The notes: generated from the letters alone by a model not told the origin. DNA of 64,000 bases from Cyanobacteria bacterium REEB67 (GCA_018971775.1 JAGXAB010000023.1:1-64000), one strand, 5' to 3'. Shown: positions 36,076 through 44,447, counted from the first letter of the stretch. Made by a program: numbers and translations.

Positions 36076-36915
36076 ATGGACGAAGACTGGCACAAATATA
36101 GACTGCTTGGAGAACAGGCCGCGGCGAGCGGCAACTACGCACAGGCTGAAGCGATGTGGGCCATGGCTGCCTTGATCGCTCAAGGCTTCGCCCAGAAAGA
36201 CCCCCGTTTTGCCTTCAGTCTCGATAATCTCGGGCAGGTACTGGCTCGTCAAGGTAAGTTTCCCCTGGCTGAAAATATTCTCGGCCGCTCCTGGCAGACC
36301 AAGACGCAGCTCAATGTCTCTCAGGTGGAAGCGGCCCGCACGCTCAATATCGTCTCCGAATTGTATTTTTATCAAAAACGCTTTGAAGAATCGGAGCAGT
36401 TGATTGCCCGGGTCCTCAATGTCTACCAGACCATTTACGGACGCGAACATTCGCACACACAGGAAGTGGCGCGCAATTTGACGATGATCCAGCAGGCCCG
36501 CGCCGCCGCCTCCGGCCCGACTGCTTCTTCGGTCGTGCTATCCGCCGTTTCTGCTCAGGGGCAACAAGCTCAAGCGACCCAGCAGCAGCAATTGCAGCAA
36601 CTTCAACAGCAGCAGCTCCAACAGCAACAAGCGCAGGCCGCCACTGTGCAAGCTCCTCCGGCGGCGCCGCCAGTCTATCGCTCGATACCGATGCCCCAGC
36701 CGGCTCCGGTGCAGGCCGCTGCGCAAGCGAGCGCTCCTGCCATTCCTCCGCCCAATCCAAATCCAGGCAAACCGCCAACCATCACTCTGCCCAGGCGCGC
36801 CTCCTCTTTCCGAAACAAGTGCGAACTTTGCGGTTTCGAAATCGACGGCGAATGGTGCGGTCGTTGCACCGGCACCAGTCTTAAAGCGATCAGTCCGGAA
36901 AACAGACTGAAATAG
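36076..36915 (+). CDS. TPR protein with Gln-rich linker and C-terminal zinc ribbon
   Basis: 279 residues, no signal peptide. Residues 5-130 are three tetratricopeptide-type repeats (DEDWHKYRLLGEQAAASGNYAQAEAMWAMAAL...). Residues about 155-240 are Gln, Ala and Pro rich, with QQLQQLQQQQLQQQQ runs. The C-terminus has a treble-clef/zinc-ribbon CELCGFEIDGEWCGRC (about 251-266). A scaffold or adaptor is likely. A role in binding the kinase TPRs nearby would be speculation. Confidence 0.85.
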   Translation: MDEDWHKYRLLGEQAAASGNYAQAEAMWAMAALIAQGFAQKDPRFAFSLDNLGQVLARQGKFPLAENILGRSWQTKTQLNVSQVEAARTLNIVSELYFYQKRFEESEQLIARVLNVYQTIYGREHSHTQEVARNLTMIQQARAAASGPTASSVVLSAVSAQGQQAQATQQQQLQQLQQQQLQQQQAQAATVQAPPAAPPVYRSIPMPQPAPVQAAAQASAPAIPPPNPNPGKPPTITLPRRASSFRNKCELCGFEIDGEWCGRCTGTSLKAISPENRLK

Positions 36916-37063
36916 TCTCGCCGCTGCACCACCAGTAGTGATTTTTTAGTGTTGCAGAGCATTAGCGACGATAAATATGTGCTGCCAATCTCGGGCCAGA
37001 TATTTTTTTGTTGAGGTCCAATTTATCCGCCGGCTAGCTCTCTTTGCTGCGATTAACTTACAG

Positions 37064-37099
37064 CAAAAAAATGCGACGGATTTTATTTGTCCGTCGCAT
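37064..37099 (-). terminator. Intrinsic terminator of the DUF1269 gene
   Basis: Perfect 10-bp stem (ATGCGACGGA / TCCGTCGCAT) with a 9-nt loop. On the minus strand it is followed by seven T. It lies 27 bp past the stop of the gene ending at 37126. Confidence 0.92.
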
Positions 37100-37125
37100 C
37101 TTGATTTAATTGCGGTCGAAAGAGC

Positions 37126-37653
37126 TTAAGCGTTGGCACCAACGGTGGTGGCGGCTGCGTGTTCTTTTTGAGCGTGATCAAGAGCTTCCTGCAACTTTGC
37201 TTCTTGATCCATCGTCAGATTGGATTTGAGCACTTTGCCGCCACTACCGGCGATGTGCTCAAGCACCTTGTCCGCCGTCATCTGGCGGATCAAAACGCAG
37301 AGAGCCGAAGTACCCGGCTTGAGAGTTTCGCCGAGTTCTTTCATAAAGTTGTCATTGATGCCGACATCGGCGAGTGCGCCGCTCATCGCGCCGGTAGCGG
37401 CTCCCAGAGCCATGCCGAAGATCGGGCTGAAAAACAGGCAACCAATCAAAGTACCCCAGAAGCCTCCTTCCATCGCACCGAGTGCCGGTAAGCTGACGAC
37501 TTGATGCAGCTTTACTTTGCCTTTCAAATCTCTGACGACGACAACGGCGTCTTCCATGTCGACCAGGTACTCTTTTTCGAGCATAACCATGTCATGTCTC
37601 ATTTGCTGAGCCTTGGTCATGTCATCGTAGCCGACTACTATTAAAGTGCTCAT
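37126..37653 (-). CDS. DUF1269 membrane protein
   Basis: 175 residues. TLIVVGYDDMTKAQQMRHDMVMLEKEYLVDMEDAVVVVRD, then a glycine-zipper hydrophobic hairpin (GGFWGTLIGCLFFSPIFGMALGAATGAMSGAL) and FMKELGETLKPGTSALCVLIRQMT, as in DUF1269. GGAG stands 7 nt before the ATG and the gene has its own terminator. The family is widespread, often stress-linked, and without a known activity. Confidence 0.92.
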   Translation of the reverse strand: MSTLIVVGYDDMTKAQQMRHDMVMLEKEYLVDMEDAVVVVRDLKGKVKLHQVVSLPALGAMEGGFWGTLIGCLFFSPIFGMALGAATGAMSGALADVGINDNFMKELGETLKPGTSALCVLIRQMTADKVLEHIAGSGGKVLKSNLTMDQEAKLQEALDHAQKEHAAATTVGANA

Positions 37654-37788
37654 CTACAACTCCTATAAAAATGCTATTGCTTTTACACCGTGAAAGACTG
37701 TCTCTCGGGCAAAAGGTTGCCCCGAGTCAGTAACATTAGCAGCTTTATGTAATCAAGCTGTGGCCTCTGTTTTGGCCGGGAGCAGATT

Positions 37789-39282
37789 TTAGGTTTCTCT
37801 CGTGTCGTAGGTATTATCGAAACTCAGACCCGCCGAATTCATCTTGCCGATATCGGCCAGATAGCGGCCACCGTATTGGGTGTGATTGTTGACGGCGCGG
37901 GCAATCGCTCTGGCTTTGCCTTCCTGATCCGAAGGCGGTATGGAATCGGCCGCTCCGAGAAATCGATTCGCTCCGGCCGCCCCGAACTGATTGGTCAGGT
38001 CGGCAACGAGAGCTACACCGGCTTCCGATGTGATGCCGTGCTGCTGAGCTACGGGAGCTGCTTCTTGAATCTTGGCCCGTACCTGGTCGAGTTGCAATTG
38101 TTGAAAAGCGGGATTTTGTACAAGTTGCTCGAGTTCTTTGCCGAGCTGGTTGTGCGGATTGAAATTGAGGCCTCTGATCATCTCCGGATTGGCTTTCATC
38201 TTGGCCGCCATTTCCGCTCCGAACAGTTCCACCAGGATTTCATAGCCGTCTGGTGTATTGGCAAAGTCTGAGAAGAGTTTTGGCAGTTCGCCTTTTCTCT
38301 GATTGGCCTGGAACATGCCGACCGATACACCGGCGCCATTATCGTTCCAGTTAATCGATGTCGGTTTGCCTTCGTTCGAGCTGATCAAAGCAGCGATGCG
38401 GTCAGTTGGATTGTTGCGATCGAGGCCGTGGGGCAATTTATTCCAGTCGACGGGAGCTGAAAAGGGCACTTCCTCTCCGCGTGCTCTCGCTTCGGCTGCA
38501 GTCGGCACGAGGCCGCCGTTGCCGCCCCGGTTGCCGGCACGGCTGCCCCAGTCCTTGGGCCCATGGGGCATGCCCACGTCACCACCGCGCTCTTTGGGCG
38601 GCACTGGACGAATGCTCGGACCGGCGTTGGTGCGGTCGATTACATCTTGCATGTCGGGCGATATCTGCTCTTGTTTGGTGTCCGGATAGTCTTTTTTGAC
38701 CGCTTTGACCAGACCATCGAGAGCGGCCTGCTGATCTTTGTTTAGCTTGGCACCGGCTTCCACTTCGATGGTGACGGCGTCATCGCCTTTGTGCAGCCGT
38801 GTATCGGGAGACCGTTGCTCTTTGATGCGGCCTTCGGCGTCGATCACATAGTTGGCGGGCGGGTCGTCTTTTTTGTGGCCGAGGCGCACTTCTACCTTAT
38901 TTACTTGGCTTTTTGCACGGGGCTCGAGGGTCGCGCTGCCTTCATGTGCCGTTTCTTTGGCGTCTACAGCTTTGTGCTTGGCATTTACATCGGCGGGATT
39001 GTCGGTATGCGAGACTGCGTGCTTGACTGGGACTTTTTCAATACGTGGGTCATCGAGACCGGTGAGCGGTTTGTCCGGGGTAATTCTGTGACTCTCTTTT
39101 TTCTTGCCCGTATGCTCGGCACTGTAGGCCGGCGCGGCGTCAGAGAGGCTGGCGACGTTTTTGCCTTCGTGGTGATAGGCTTCATGGCTGGCGGCTTTGA
39201 TGCCGTGCGGTACCGCTTCTTGGTGATGATGCGGTTTGATAGGCTCATCGGCGCCGGCTGGGATGTGATGGTCACTTGTCAT
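37789..39282 (-). CDS. Large protein with possible lysozyme-fold C-terminal domain
   Basis: About 497 residues. The first 250 are charged and disordered, rich in His, Lys, Asp and Pro (MTSDHHIPAGADEPIKPHHH...). From about 285 on a folded domain appears: RIAALISSNEGKPTSINWND, NGAGVSVGMFQANQRKGELP, then helical segments and AARAVNNHTQYGGRYLAD-like sequence. The E...TSINWND...GVSVGMFQ pattern resembles peptidoglycan or chitosan hydrolases of the lysozyme superfamily, which is a tentative call. No signal peptide is seen, so export would need another route. The frame extends to 39375, but a terminator for the preceding gene lies at 39385-39424 and the upstream part has no ribosome site. ATG 39282 is therefore preferred, with moderate certainty. 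Confidence 0.75.
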   Translation of the reverse strand: MTSDHHIPAGADEPIKPHHHQEAVPHGIKAASHEAYHHEGKNVASLSDAAPAYSAEHTGKKKESHRITPDKPLTGLDDPRIEKVPVKHAVSHTDNPADVNAKHKAVDAKETAHEGSATLEPRAKSQVNKVEVRLGHKKDDPPANYVIDAEGRIKEQRSPDTRLHKGDDAVTIEVEAGAKLNKDQQAALDGLVKAVKKDYPDTKQEQISPDMQDVIDRTNAGPSIRPVPPKERGGDVGMPHGPKDWGSRAGNRGGNGGLVPTAAEARARGEEVPFSAPVDWNKLPHGLDRNNPTDRIAALISSNEGKPTSINWNDNGAGVSVGMFQANQRKGELPKLFSDFANTPDGYEILVELFGAEMAAKMKANPEMIRGLNFNPHNQLGKELEQLVQNPAFQQLQLDQVRAKIQEAAPVAQQHGITSEAGVALVADLTNQFGAAGANRFLGAADSIPPSDQEGKARAIARAVNNHTQYGGRYLADIGKMNSAGLSFDNTYDTRET

Positions 39283-39384
39283 AGAGGTCACCGGAAGACT
39301 GGGGCTGACTAATAGGCTCAACTTCGATTTTAGGGACTTTGGCCGCATATTCAATGTGGTAATTACGAAGCACAAATTTCAGGC

Positions 39385-39424
39385 AAAAAAAGAGGAGTCG
39401 GCTTTTACCGACTCCTCTTTTTTT
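39385..39424 (-). terminator. Strong intrinsic terminator after the 39454 gene
   Basis: A 13-bp perfect stem (AAAGAGGAGTCGG / CCGACTCCTCTTT) with a 6-nt loop and T/A tracts on both sides, so it can act in either direction. On the minus strand it closes the gene ending at 39454 and separates it from the 37789 gene. Confidence 0.95.
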
Positions 39425-39453
39425 GCTGGTACTGTCTATGGTGCGGAAAATGC

Positions 39454-39798
39454 TTAGAGCAAGGTACGTTCGACGTCTCTGATTGCAGTCTGGGTTTGGC
39501 GCAGGTCGCTGTAGGTCCGGTCGAGACGTCTCGAGACATCGCTTATCGAGCCGGAGAGGACATTGCCATCATTGCGTCTTCTCAAATCGTCAAGCTGTCT
39601 TTTCAGGTCGTCTTGATCCCGGAGCAATTGGCTTTCTTTTCTGATCAACTGGACGCGGGTCGTCTGCAGCTGGTCGATGATATAAGGGTCGGTCATGCCT
39701 GCGTGGGCGGCACCAGCCAGGCAGAGCGGATTGAGGGCGAGGATGGCCGCTGCGGTCAATATTGTTTTGGATGCCAGGTTTTTGATTGTCTTGTTCAT
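39454..39798 (-). CDS. Small secreted coiled-coil protein
   Basis: 114 residues. Signal peptide (KTILTAAAILALNPLCLAGAAHA, cleavage about residue 33), then an almost continuous charged helix with heptad character (RKESQLLRDQDDLKRQLDDLRRR ... SRRLDRTYSDLRQTQTAIRDVERTLL). No family recognised. Followed by its own strong terminator, so it is a single-gene unit. Divergent from the MocR regulator gene. Confidence 0.82.
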   Translation of the reverse strand: MNKTIKNLASKTILTAAAILALNPLCLAGAAHAGMTDPYIIDQLQTTRVQLIRKESQLLRDQDDLKRQLDDLRRRNDGNVLSGSISDVSRRLDRTYSDLRQTQTAIRDVERTLL

Positions 39799-39931
39799 GG
39801 TCTTGATTTTTGTCTTTCTGTGGCAGGCCTACCCGATAAATTTGAATTGAGACCTGCGCTTTCGATGCAGATAGAATAGCCGCCGAATTGGCCTTGTAAA
39901 ATAGCCACTTTTGTGATTTTATAGCAGTCCA

Positions 39932-39949
39932 CTTAAGGAGATCCTTAAG
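39932..39949. promoter_or_regulatory. Inverted repeat CTTAAGG-AGAT-CCTTAAG, possible operator
   Basis: Perfect 7-bp arms with a 4-nt spacer, placed 52 bp before the MocR start and in the region divergent from the secreted coiled-coil gene. A regulator binding site for one or both genes is plausible. Alone the dyad does not identify the protein. Confidence 0.45.
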
Positions 39950-40000
39950 GGCTGTCGCGGTCGTATCCAATTACGAGCATTCTGGATATCAGGTATATAT

Positions 40001-41758
40001 ATGGATTTTCAATTCAGCTTTGACCCCGAATCCTCCGCCCCGCTGCATCGCCAGCTCTATGAGGCGATCCGCCGCGGTATTTTGCGGCGGGAGTTGGGCG
40101 CCGGCCAACGCGTCCCTTCCAGTCGTGCTCTTGCCGCTACACTGGGCGTTTCGCGGGCTACGGTGACAACCAGTTTTGAACTCTTATTAAGTGAAGGCTA
40201 TCTGGAAGCGACGACCGGTTCGGGCACCTTCGTCTGTCGGCAACTCCCCGAAGACATGCTCAGAATGCAGGATTCCGAACTTTTCGACGACGAAATAGCC
40301 AATGCCGCCCCAGTCGCGGTGCCTCCAGTGCCGGCCAGTCAAGTGGTCCGGTCCGCTGTCGGGTGGATCGGGCTATCGGCCCAGTCCACTTATGGAAGGT
40401 CTCCGGCCTCAACCGATGCAATTATCGACGGGGCGGCGATTGCCGCCACTCCCTCCCCGGACCTTGTGACCGCTCTCAATCCTGTTTCCTCCGTATCGGC
40501 GGATCCTTCACCTCAAAATGTGACCAATTTAAGAAATGCGGCCAAACTTTCGTCCCGATTGTCCTGGTACGGCAATTCTTTACTCGAGCGTAAGTGGCTA
40601 GACTTTGCCGCCGACGAACCGGAAATTCAATTTATATTCGGGCGACCTGACCTGGAGCATTTCCCTATCCGTCAGTGGAATCAGCTTTATTTACAGCACG
40701 CAAAACGCCGACATTTCACCCTGCTCGATGCGCCGGGTAATGCCCGGGGCCTTTTAACTTTGCGCAGCGCCCTGGCCGATTATTTGACCCGGTCAAGAGG
40801 ATTGCATTGCAGCGCCGAGCAAGTGATCATCGTCAACGGCTCGCAGCAGGGCATCGATCTGGTAACGAGAGTGCTGATCGATCGCGGCGATCTGGTCGGC
40901 ATCGAAGAGCCTGGCTACATCGGCGCCCAGAAGGCCCTGCTGGCACAGGGGGCCAGGCTCGAGCCGATTGCTGTCGATCTGAACGGCTTGAGAGTTGATG
41001 ATCTCAAACGTCGCTTCGATCCAGTCTCTTCTTCTTCTTCTTCTTCTTCTTCTTCTGGCGGGCGCTTAAAGATGCTCTATTTGACGCCGTCGCATCAGTA
41101 TCCGACCGGCGTCGTCCTCGCCCTGCCCCGTCGCCTCGAGCTACTTGCCTGGGCGCAGCGTACCGGCACCTTTTTAATCGAAGATGATTACGACAGCGAA
41201 TATCGCTATAAAGGCAGGCCTATCCCGGCCCTGGCCGGTCTGGATAAGGGCGATTCGGTGATCTATATAGGTACTTTTTCGAAAGTGCTGCTGCCTTCTT
41301 TGCGCCTTGGTTATCTGGTCGTGCCAAAGCCACTGGTCGAAATTTTTTCGCGGGCCAAATGGCTCAGCGACCGCCATTCGCCTCTGCTCGAACAGCAGGT
41401 CCTCGCCGACTTTATCAAGCTCGGCCATATGGAGCGGCACACGAGGCGCATGCGCAGTCTTTACGAGCTCAAGCGCAAGCTGGTCATCTCCACCATCCAA
41501 TCACTTTTTGGCGAGCGTGCCTCCATCCTTGGTGACAATGCCGGCATCAACGTGCTCGTCCGCTTCCAGTCCAGCTTAAGCGACGATCAGATTGTCGAGG
41601 CCTGCCGCAAACGAGGTGTCGGTATCAAAAGCACGCGCGACTATTATCTGCAAACCCCGCAACAGGGCGAATTTGTGCTCAATTATGGTGGCCTGACCGA
41701 TGGCGAGATCGTCGACGGCCTCGGCCGCCTCTCGGAAGTAATTCATATGCTCGGCTGA
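40001..41758 (+). CDS. MocR/PdxR-type regulator: GntR winged helix plus aminotransferase domain
   Basis: 585 residues. Winged helix (1-75): LHRQLYEAIRRGILRRELGAGQRVPSSRALAATLGVSRATVTTSFELL. Aminotransferase-like domain (about 205-585) with IEDDYDSEYRYKGRPIPAL and YIGTFSKVLLPSLRLGY, PLP Lys428. The linker (about 80-205) is much longer than usual for the family (roughly 100 extra residues). A run of ten Ser (residues 343-352) is encoded by ten TCT codons. MocR proteins sense PLP or amino compounds and often control a neighbouring gene. The nearest same-strand genes encode a secreted protein and a nuclease, so the target is not obvious. Confidence 0.92.
   Translation: MDFQFSFDPESSAPLHRQLYEAIRRGILRRELGAGQRVPSSRALAATLGVSRATVTTSFELLLSEGYLEATTGSGTFVCRQLPEDMLRMQDSELFDDEIANAAPVAVPPVPASQVVRSAVGWIGLSAQSTYGRSPASTDAIIDGAAIAATPSPDLVTALNPVSSVSADPSPQNVTNLRNAAKLSSRLSWYGNSLLERKWLDFAADEPEIQFIFGRPDLEHFPIRQWNQLYLQHAKRRHFTLLDAPGNARGLLTLRSALADYLTRSRGLHCSAEQVIIVNGSQQGIDLVTRVLIDRGDLVGIEEPGYIGAQKALLAQGARLEPIAVDLNGLRVDDLKRRFDPVSSSSSSSSSSGGRLKMLYLTPSHQYPTGVVLALPRRLELLAWAQRTGTFLIEDDYDSEYRYKGRPIPALAGLDKGDSVIYIGTFSKVLLPSLRLGYLVVPKPLVEIFSRAKWLSDRHSPLLEQQVLADFIKLGHMERHTRRMRSLYELKRKLVISTIQSLFGERASILGDNAGINVLVRFQSSLSDDQIVEACRKRGVGIKSTRDYYLQTPQQGEFVLNYGGLTDGEIVDGLGRLSEVIHMLG
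41027..41056 (+). repeat. (TCT)10 coding microsatellite
   Basis: Ten identical TCT codons giving ten Ser inside the aminotransferase part of the MocR regulator. Slippage would change the Ser number without frameshift. Confidence 0.97.
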
Positions 41759-41856
41759 TATATCCGCCGCTCATTTTCAGGCATAAAACTGCCGGTAGGC
41801 GGGGAACAATGAGTACAGCTACGAACGGACAATCTTGGCTAATTGTGAGGATGATT

Positions 41857-42462
41857 ATGAAGCGCTGGAGCCGAAACTTTTCCTTTTCTCTGCTCGCCCT
41901 GGCTACAGCCAGCTCTACTCTTTCCGGTCTGGCTTCTGAACCGAAAGCCGCGGTTACTCTTTCCAAAGCGGAGACGGTGAAAAAGCTGCCCTCGGATACG
42001 AGCCGCGCCAAAACAGCGGCCAATCAGCCCAAGCTCTTTCAAAACGCGGTCGTGCCCACCGATATGATGGCCGCCATCGATGACTTCGTCAAGCACGAGG
42101 CGAAGGCCCTCGGTGGGGACGAATACACGCCCCAGCGCGAAATCGGCCGCGGCAATCTGAGCAGCTGTCCGGGCGGATGCTTCGTCGCAGTCTATCTGCT
42201 CGAAGGCGTACCGTTTCGGGGCAGCAACAATAACACTCAATTTCTCGCCGCTTTTACCTACAGCGAGGGCAAGCCTATGCTCCTTGCCAGCTGTCAGTGC
42301 GGAGGACGTGGCCTGCGCTATCTCAAGTGCAAGTCGCTCGGCGGCGATGATTTGAAATTCGACACCGAATTTTATCTGCCGAAAGATCCAATGAGTACGC
42401 CTTCCGGCCGCGGTCTGGCCACATACGTTATCGCCGACAAACATCTGATTGAAATGCCCTGA
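41857..42462 (+). CDS. Secreted Cys-containing protein, unknown function
   Basis: About 201 residues. Signal peptide (MKRWSRNFSFSLLALATASSTLSGLA). The mature part holds a conserved-looking core with NLSSCPGGCFVAVYLLEGVPF, LLASCQCGGRGLRYLKC and a C-terminal ATYVIADKHLIEMP. Five Cys could form disulphides in the periplasm. ATG 41857 has GTGAGG at good spacing. The frame opens 16 codons earlier at 41809 but that would spoil the signal peptide. Fifteen bp before the nuclease gene, hence cotranscribed. Confidence 0.8.
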   Translation: MKRWSRNFSFSLLALATASSTLSGLASEPKAAVTLSKAETVKKLPSDTSRAKTAANQPKLFQNAVVPTDMMAAIDDFVKHEAKALGGDEYTPQREIGRGNLSSCPGGCFVAVYLLEGVPFRGSNNNTQFLAAFTYSEGKPMLLASCQCGGRGLRYLKCKSLGGDDLKFDTEFYLPKDPMSTPSGRGLATYVIADKHLIEMP

Positions 42463-42477
42463 TCGTGGAGGTCGACA

Positions 42478-43005
42478 GTGTCTGAAAAAATTCTTCGTGC
42501 CTGCCTCGCTACCGCACTGAGCGTTGCTCTCGCCCAGGCGGCTCAGGCTGATAGTTTCAAAGCTCGCGTCGTCTCCGTCGTCGATGGAGACACGATCAAT
42601 GTGGTCGGCCTTGGCGGCGGCCCCGGTGCGCCCCGCGAAAAAGTAATTTTATACGGTATCGATTGTCCCGAACCAACGCAGGATTTTGGTGCTCAGGCTA
42701 AACAATTTACCGATCAGGCTTGCTTCCGTAAGGAAGTAACCGTCGATGTAAAAAGTAAAGATTCGCATGGGCGGCTGGTTGCCACTATAGTTTTAGCCGA
42801 TGGCAGTAATTTGAATGAGGCTCTTCTGGCAAACGGTCTGGCCTGGTGGAGCGACAAATTTGCCCCGAACGAATTTTTGCTCAAGCAAATGCATGAAAGC
42901 GCCAGGACCGCTCATAAAGGTCTCTGGTCCGCACCAAATCCGGTGCCTCCCTGGGTATTCAGGAACGGCGATAAAAACGTGCAGGCCGAAATAAAAACAA
43001 AATAG
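42478..43005 (+). CDS. Secreted thermonuclease-family (SNase-like) nuclease
   Basis: 175 residues. Signal peptide (MSEKILRACLATALSVALAQAAQA) and OB-fold nuclease domain: VVDGDTINVVG, VILYGIDCPEPTQDFG, DSHGRLVATIV and LNEALLANGLAWW. Compared with staphylococcal nuclease, the Asp21, Asp40, Glu43 and Arg87 equivalents are present. The Arg35 equivalent, just before the LYGID strand, reads Ile. Activity may thus be reduced or differ. Start is GTG with GGAGG 6 nt upstream. Second gene of a pair with the Cys-containing secreted protein, so both act outside the cytoplasm. Confidence 0.92.
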   Translation: MSEKILRACLATALSVALAQAAQADSFKARVVSVVDGDTINVVGLGGGPGAPREKVILYGIDCPEPTQDFGAQAKQFTDQACFRKEVTVDVKSKDSHGRLVATIVLADGSNLNEALLANGLAWWSDKFAPNEFLLKQMHESARTAHKGLWSAPNPVPPWVFRNGDKNVQAEIKTK

Positions 43006-43042
43006 TCTGTCTGTTTTCTTTTTTGTTCGTTCGTTCGTTTGA

Positions 43043-43417
43043 TTATTTATGGGAGAACATGGCCAGGACGAGCTTGAAATAAGCATCGAGATCCAGTCTC
43101 GAGATGCCGCTTTTGGGGGCGGTGGCACCTTCGAGCACTGACTGCGAAATCGCCTCTTGATTGCTCAATAAAAAGGTGATGAAGGATTTTTCGCGACCGG
43201 GTGTTTCTGGATTGTTCAAAAAACTCTGCAACTCGTCGGTCTCGATATAGCCATTGCCGTTTTGATCGAGTTGGTCAAAAGCCTTATAAGCGTAGGCTTT
43301 GATTTCCTGGATGGCATCAGCAGCGGTGCCCGTCGGCACATAATCATTGACCCAGGCGCTCTGGAAGTCGTCTTTTTCGGTTTCTGCATTGGTTCCTGAT
43401 TCGCTCATGGTGGCCAC
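43043..43417 (-). CDS. EF-hand calcium-binding protein
   Basis: 124 residues, cytoplasmic. One canonical EF-hand loop, FDQLDQNGNGYIETDELQSFL (about 50-70), with Asp, Asn, Asn, Tyr(backbone), Thr and Glu at the ligand positions. A second, degenerate hand lies near ISRLDLDAYFKLVL at the C-terminus. Unpaired single hands usually dimerise. GGGAG precedes the ATG by 8 nt. Function is probably calcium sensing or buffering. No partner is evident. Confidence 0.87.
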   Translation of the reverse strand: MATMSESGTNAETEKDDFQSAWVNDYVPTGTAADAIQEIKAYAYKAFDQLDQNGNGYIETDELQSFLNNPETPGREKSFITFLLSNQEAISQSVLEGATAPKSGISRLDLDAYFKLVLAMFSHK

Positions 43418-43480
43418 TCCCAGGGGCTGGTGATTTGAAATTGCAAAAGCTATAGTAGCGTTTTTTTTTGCGGTAAGGGG

Positions 43481-44233
43481 TTAAAAGGGTCGCTTGACTA
43501 TAGCTACGGCCTGCGAACCGCGGAAAAGCTGGGCTGTGCCGGCCGGTGTCACGACTTCGCCCAGGCGTTCCAGGCCGAGGCCGAGTAATTGGGTGCCGGC
43601 GGCAAAGGTGTCGGCTACACCGAGCACGGGCAGAGGGGTAGGCAGGTCGGTGTCGCGTTTGTCTTCGACGAGGATAATCTGCGGGTCTCGAGCCAGCTTC
43701 AAGGCGACGATGCGGCCCTGGCTTTCTACTTTATCCCAGGTGATTTTGGCTTCCAGTATGTGCTGGTAAAAATCCAGGTCGCGGTCGAAGTGGGCGGTGA
43801 AATACATCAGATAGACGATGCCGTCGTAAAGGGCCGGTTTTACAGGGGCGAGCGCCGGTATGCCGGTGAGCGTACTACCCTTACCCCGCCTCCGCTCCAT
43901 GCTGTGGATAAGCATTATGGCCGTGGTTCGCTGTTTGAATTCCATCGCCTTTTCGCTACGACCGCTCGCCTCGATCTGCTTGGCGATGCTCTGCAGACTG
44001 GATGCTACTTCCTTCTGGTTGTCCCCGTAACGCTCTTCGAAGGCCGTGACGATTTTAGCCAGGTCTCTGTCGGCTTGCTCCTGACTGGAATTATCCAGGG
44101 CCGAGATTGCCAGATCGAATAAAGCGTCGCGAGCTTCGGACATTGTTGCTATTGTTTCTACCAGGGGGATCGAGTCATTAATTCTAGCCTGTAAAAAGCT
44201 CAGTTGGATTTGTCTGAGTAACCAGCTATTCAT
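43481..44233 (-). CDS. Helical-repeat plus VOC (glyoxalase-like) protein
   Basis: 250 residues. The N-terminal 110 residues are helical, TPR-like (KIVTAFEERYGDNQKEVASSLQSIAKQIEASGRSEKAMEFKQRT). Residues 130-250 show the VOC pattern: GIVYLMYFTAHFDRDLDFYQHIL, GRIVALKLARDPQIILVED, then GTAQLFRGSQAVAIVKRPF. Metal ligands cannot be assigned with confidence. The start may be ATG 44143 (residue 31) rather than 44233, since neither has a clear ribosome site. Its 5' end faces the promoter of the aromatic leader. Confidence 0.78.
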   Translation of the reverse strand: MNSWLLRQIQLSFLQARINDSIPLVETIATMSEARDALFDLAISALDNSSQEQADRDLAKIVTAFEERYGDNQKEVASSLQSIAKQIEASGRSEKAMEFKQRTTAIMLIHSMERRRGKGSTLTGIPALAPVKPALYDGIVYLMYFTAHFDRDLDFYQHILEAKITWDKVESQGRIVALKLARDPQIILVEDKRDTDLPTPLPVLGVADTFAAGTQLLGLGLERLGEVVTPAGTAQLFRGSQAVAIVKRPF

Positions 44234-44283
44234 ATATTAGATGCCGCTTCGGAGGGCTTTGTAAACAAGTCGTATATGATCCC

Positions 44284-44312
44284 TTGACTTGATCTTTGGC
44301 CTGACATACTAT
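44284..44312 (+). promoter_or_regulatory. Sigma70-type promoter for the aromatic attenuator and DAHP synthase gene
   Basis: TTGACT (44284-44289) and TACTAT (44307-44312) are separated by exactly 17 bp. Transcription would begin near 44319-44321 and read about 400 nt of leader before the DAHP synthase gene at 44722. This is the only well-formed promoter seen between the divergent genes. Confidence 0.7.
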
Positions 44313-44396
44313 GGCACTCTGTACTCGAGGGCCACCAGTTGCGGCCCAAGCACTGACAAGTGGTTTAGTTAGCGGTCTATTTACCGGTCTATTTAT

Positions 44397-44447
44397 ATGA
44401 ACAGTTTCTGGTTTTATTTTGGCTTTGCGCAGGTTCACTTGGGGTGA
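44397..44447 (+). CDS. Aromatic leader peptide 1 (16 residues)
   Basis: ATG to TGA, encoding MNSFWFYFGFAQVHLG. Six of the seven residues 4-10 are aromatic: three kinds (Phe, Trp, Tyr) are covered. Scarcity of any charged aromatic tRNA would stall the ribosome at 44406-44426. The stop codon lies 27 nt before the terminator stem. The Shine-Dalgarno region is weak. It sits in an 11-bp tandem repeat (CGGTCTATTTA twice, 44373-44395), and no longer in-frame start exists because TAG occurs at 44370. Structure downstream (44432-44509) supports a regulatory peptide rather than a protein gene. Confidence 0.85.
   Translation: MNSFWFYFGFAQVHLG

Noticed and set aside
43019-43041. GTTCGTTCGTTCG tract between convergent genes
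   Set aside because: Simple tetranucleotide repeat of about three units with no coding or structural consequence.
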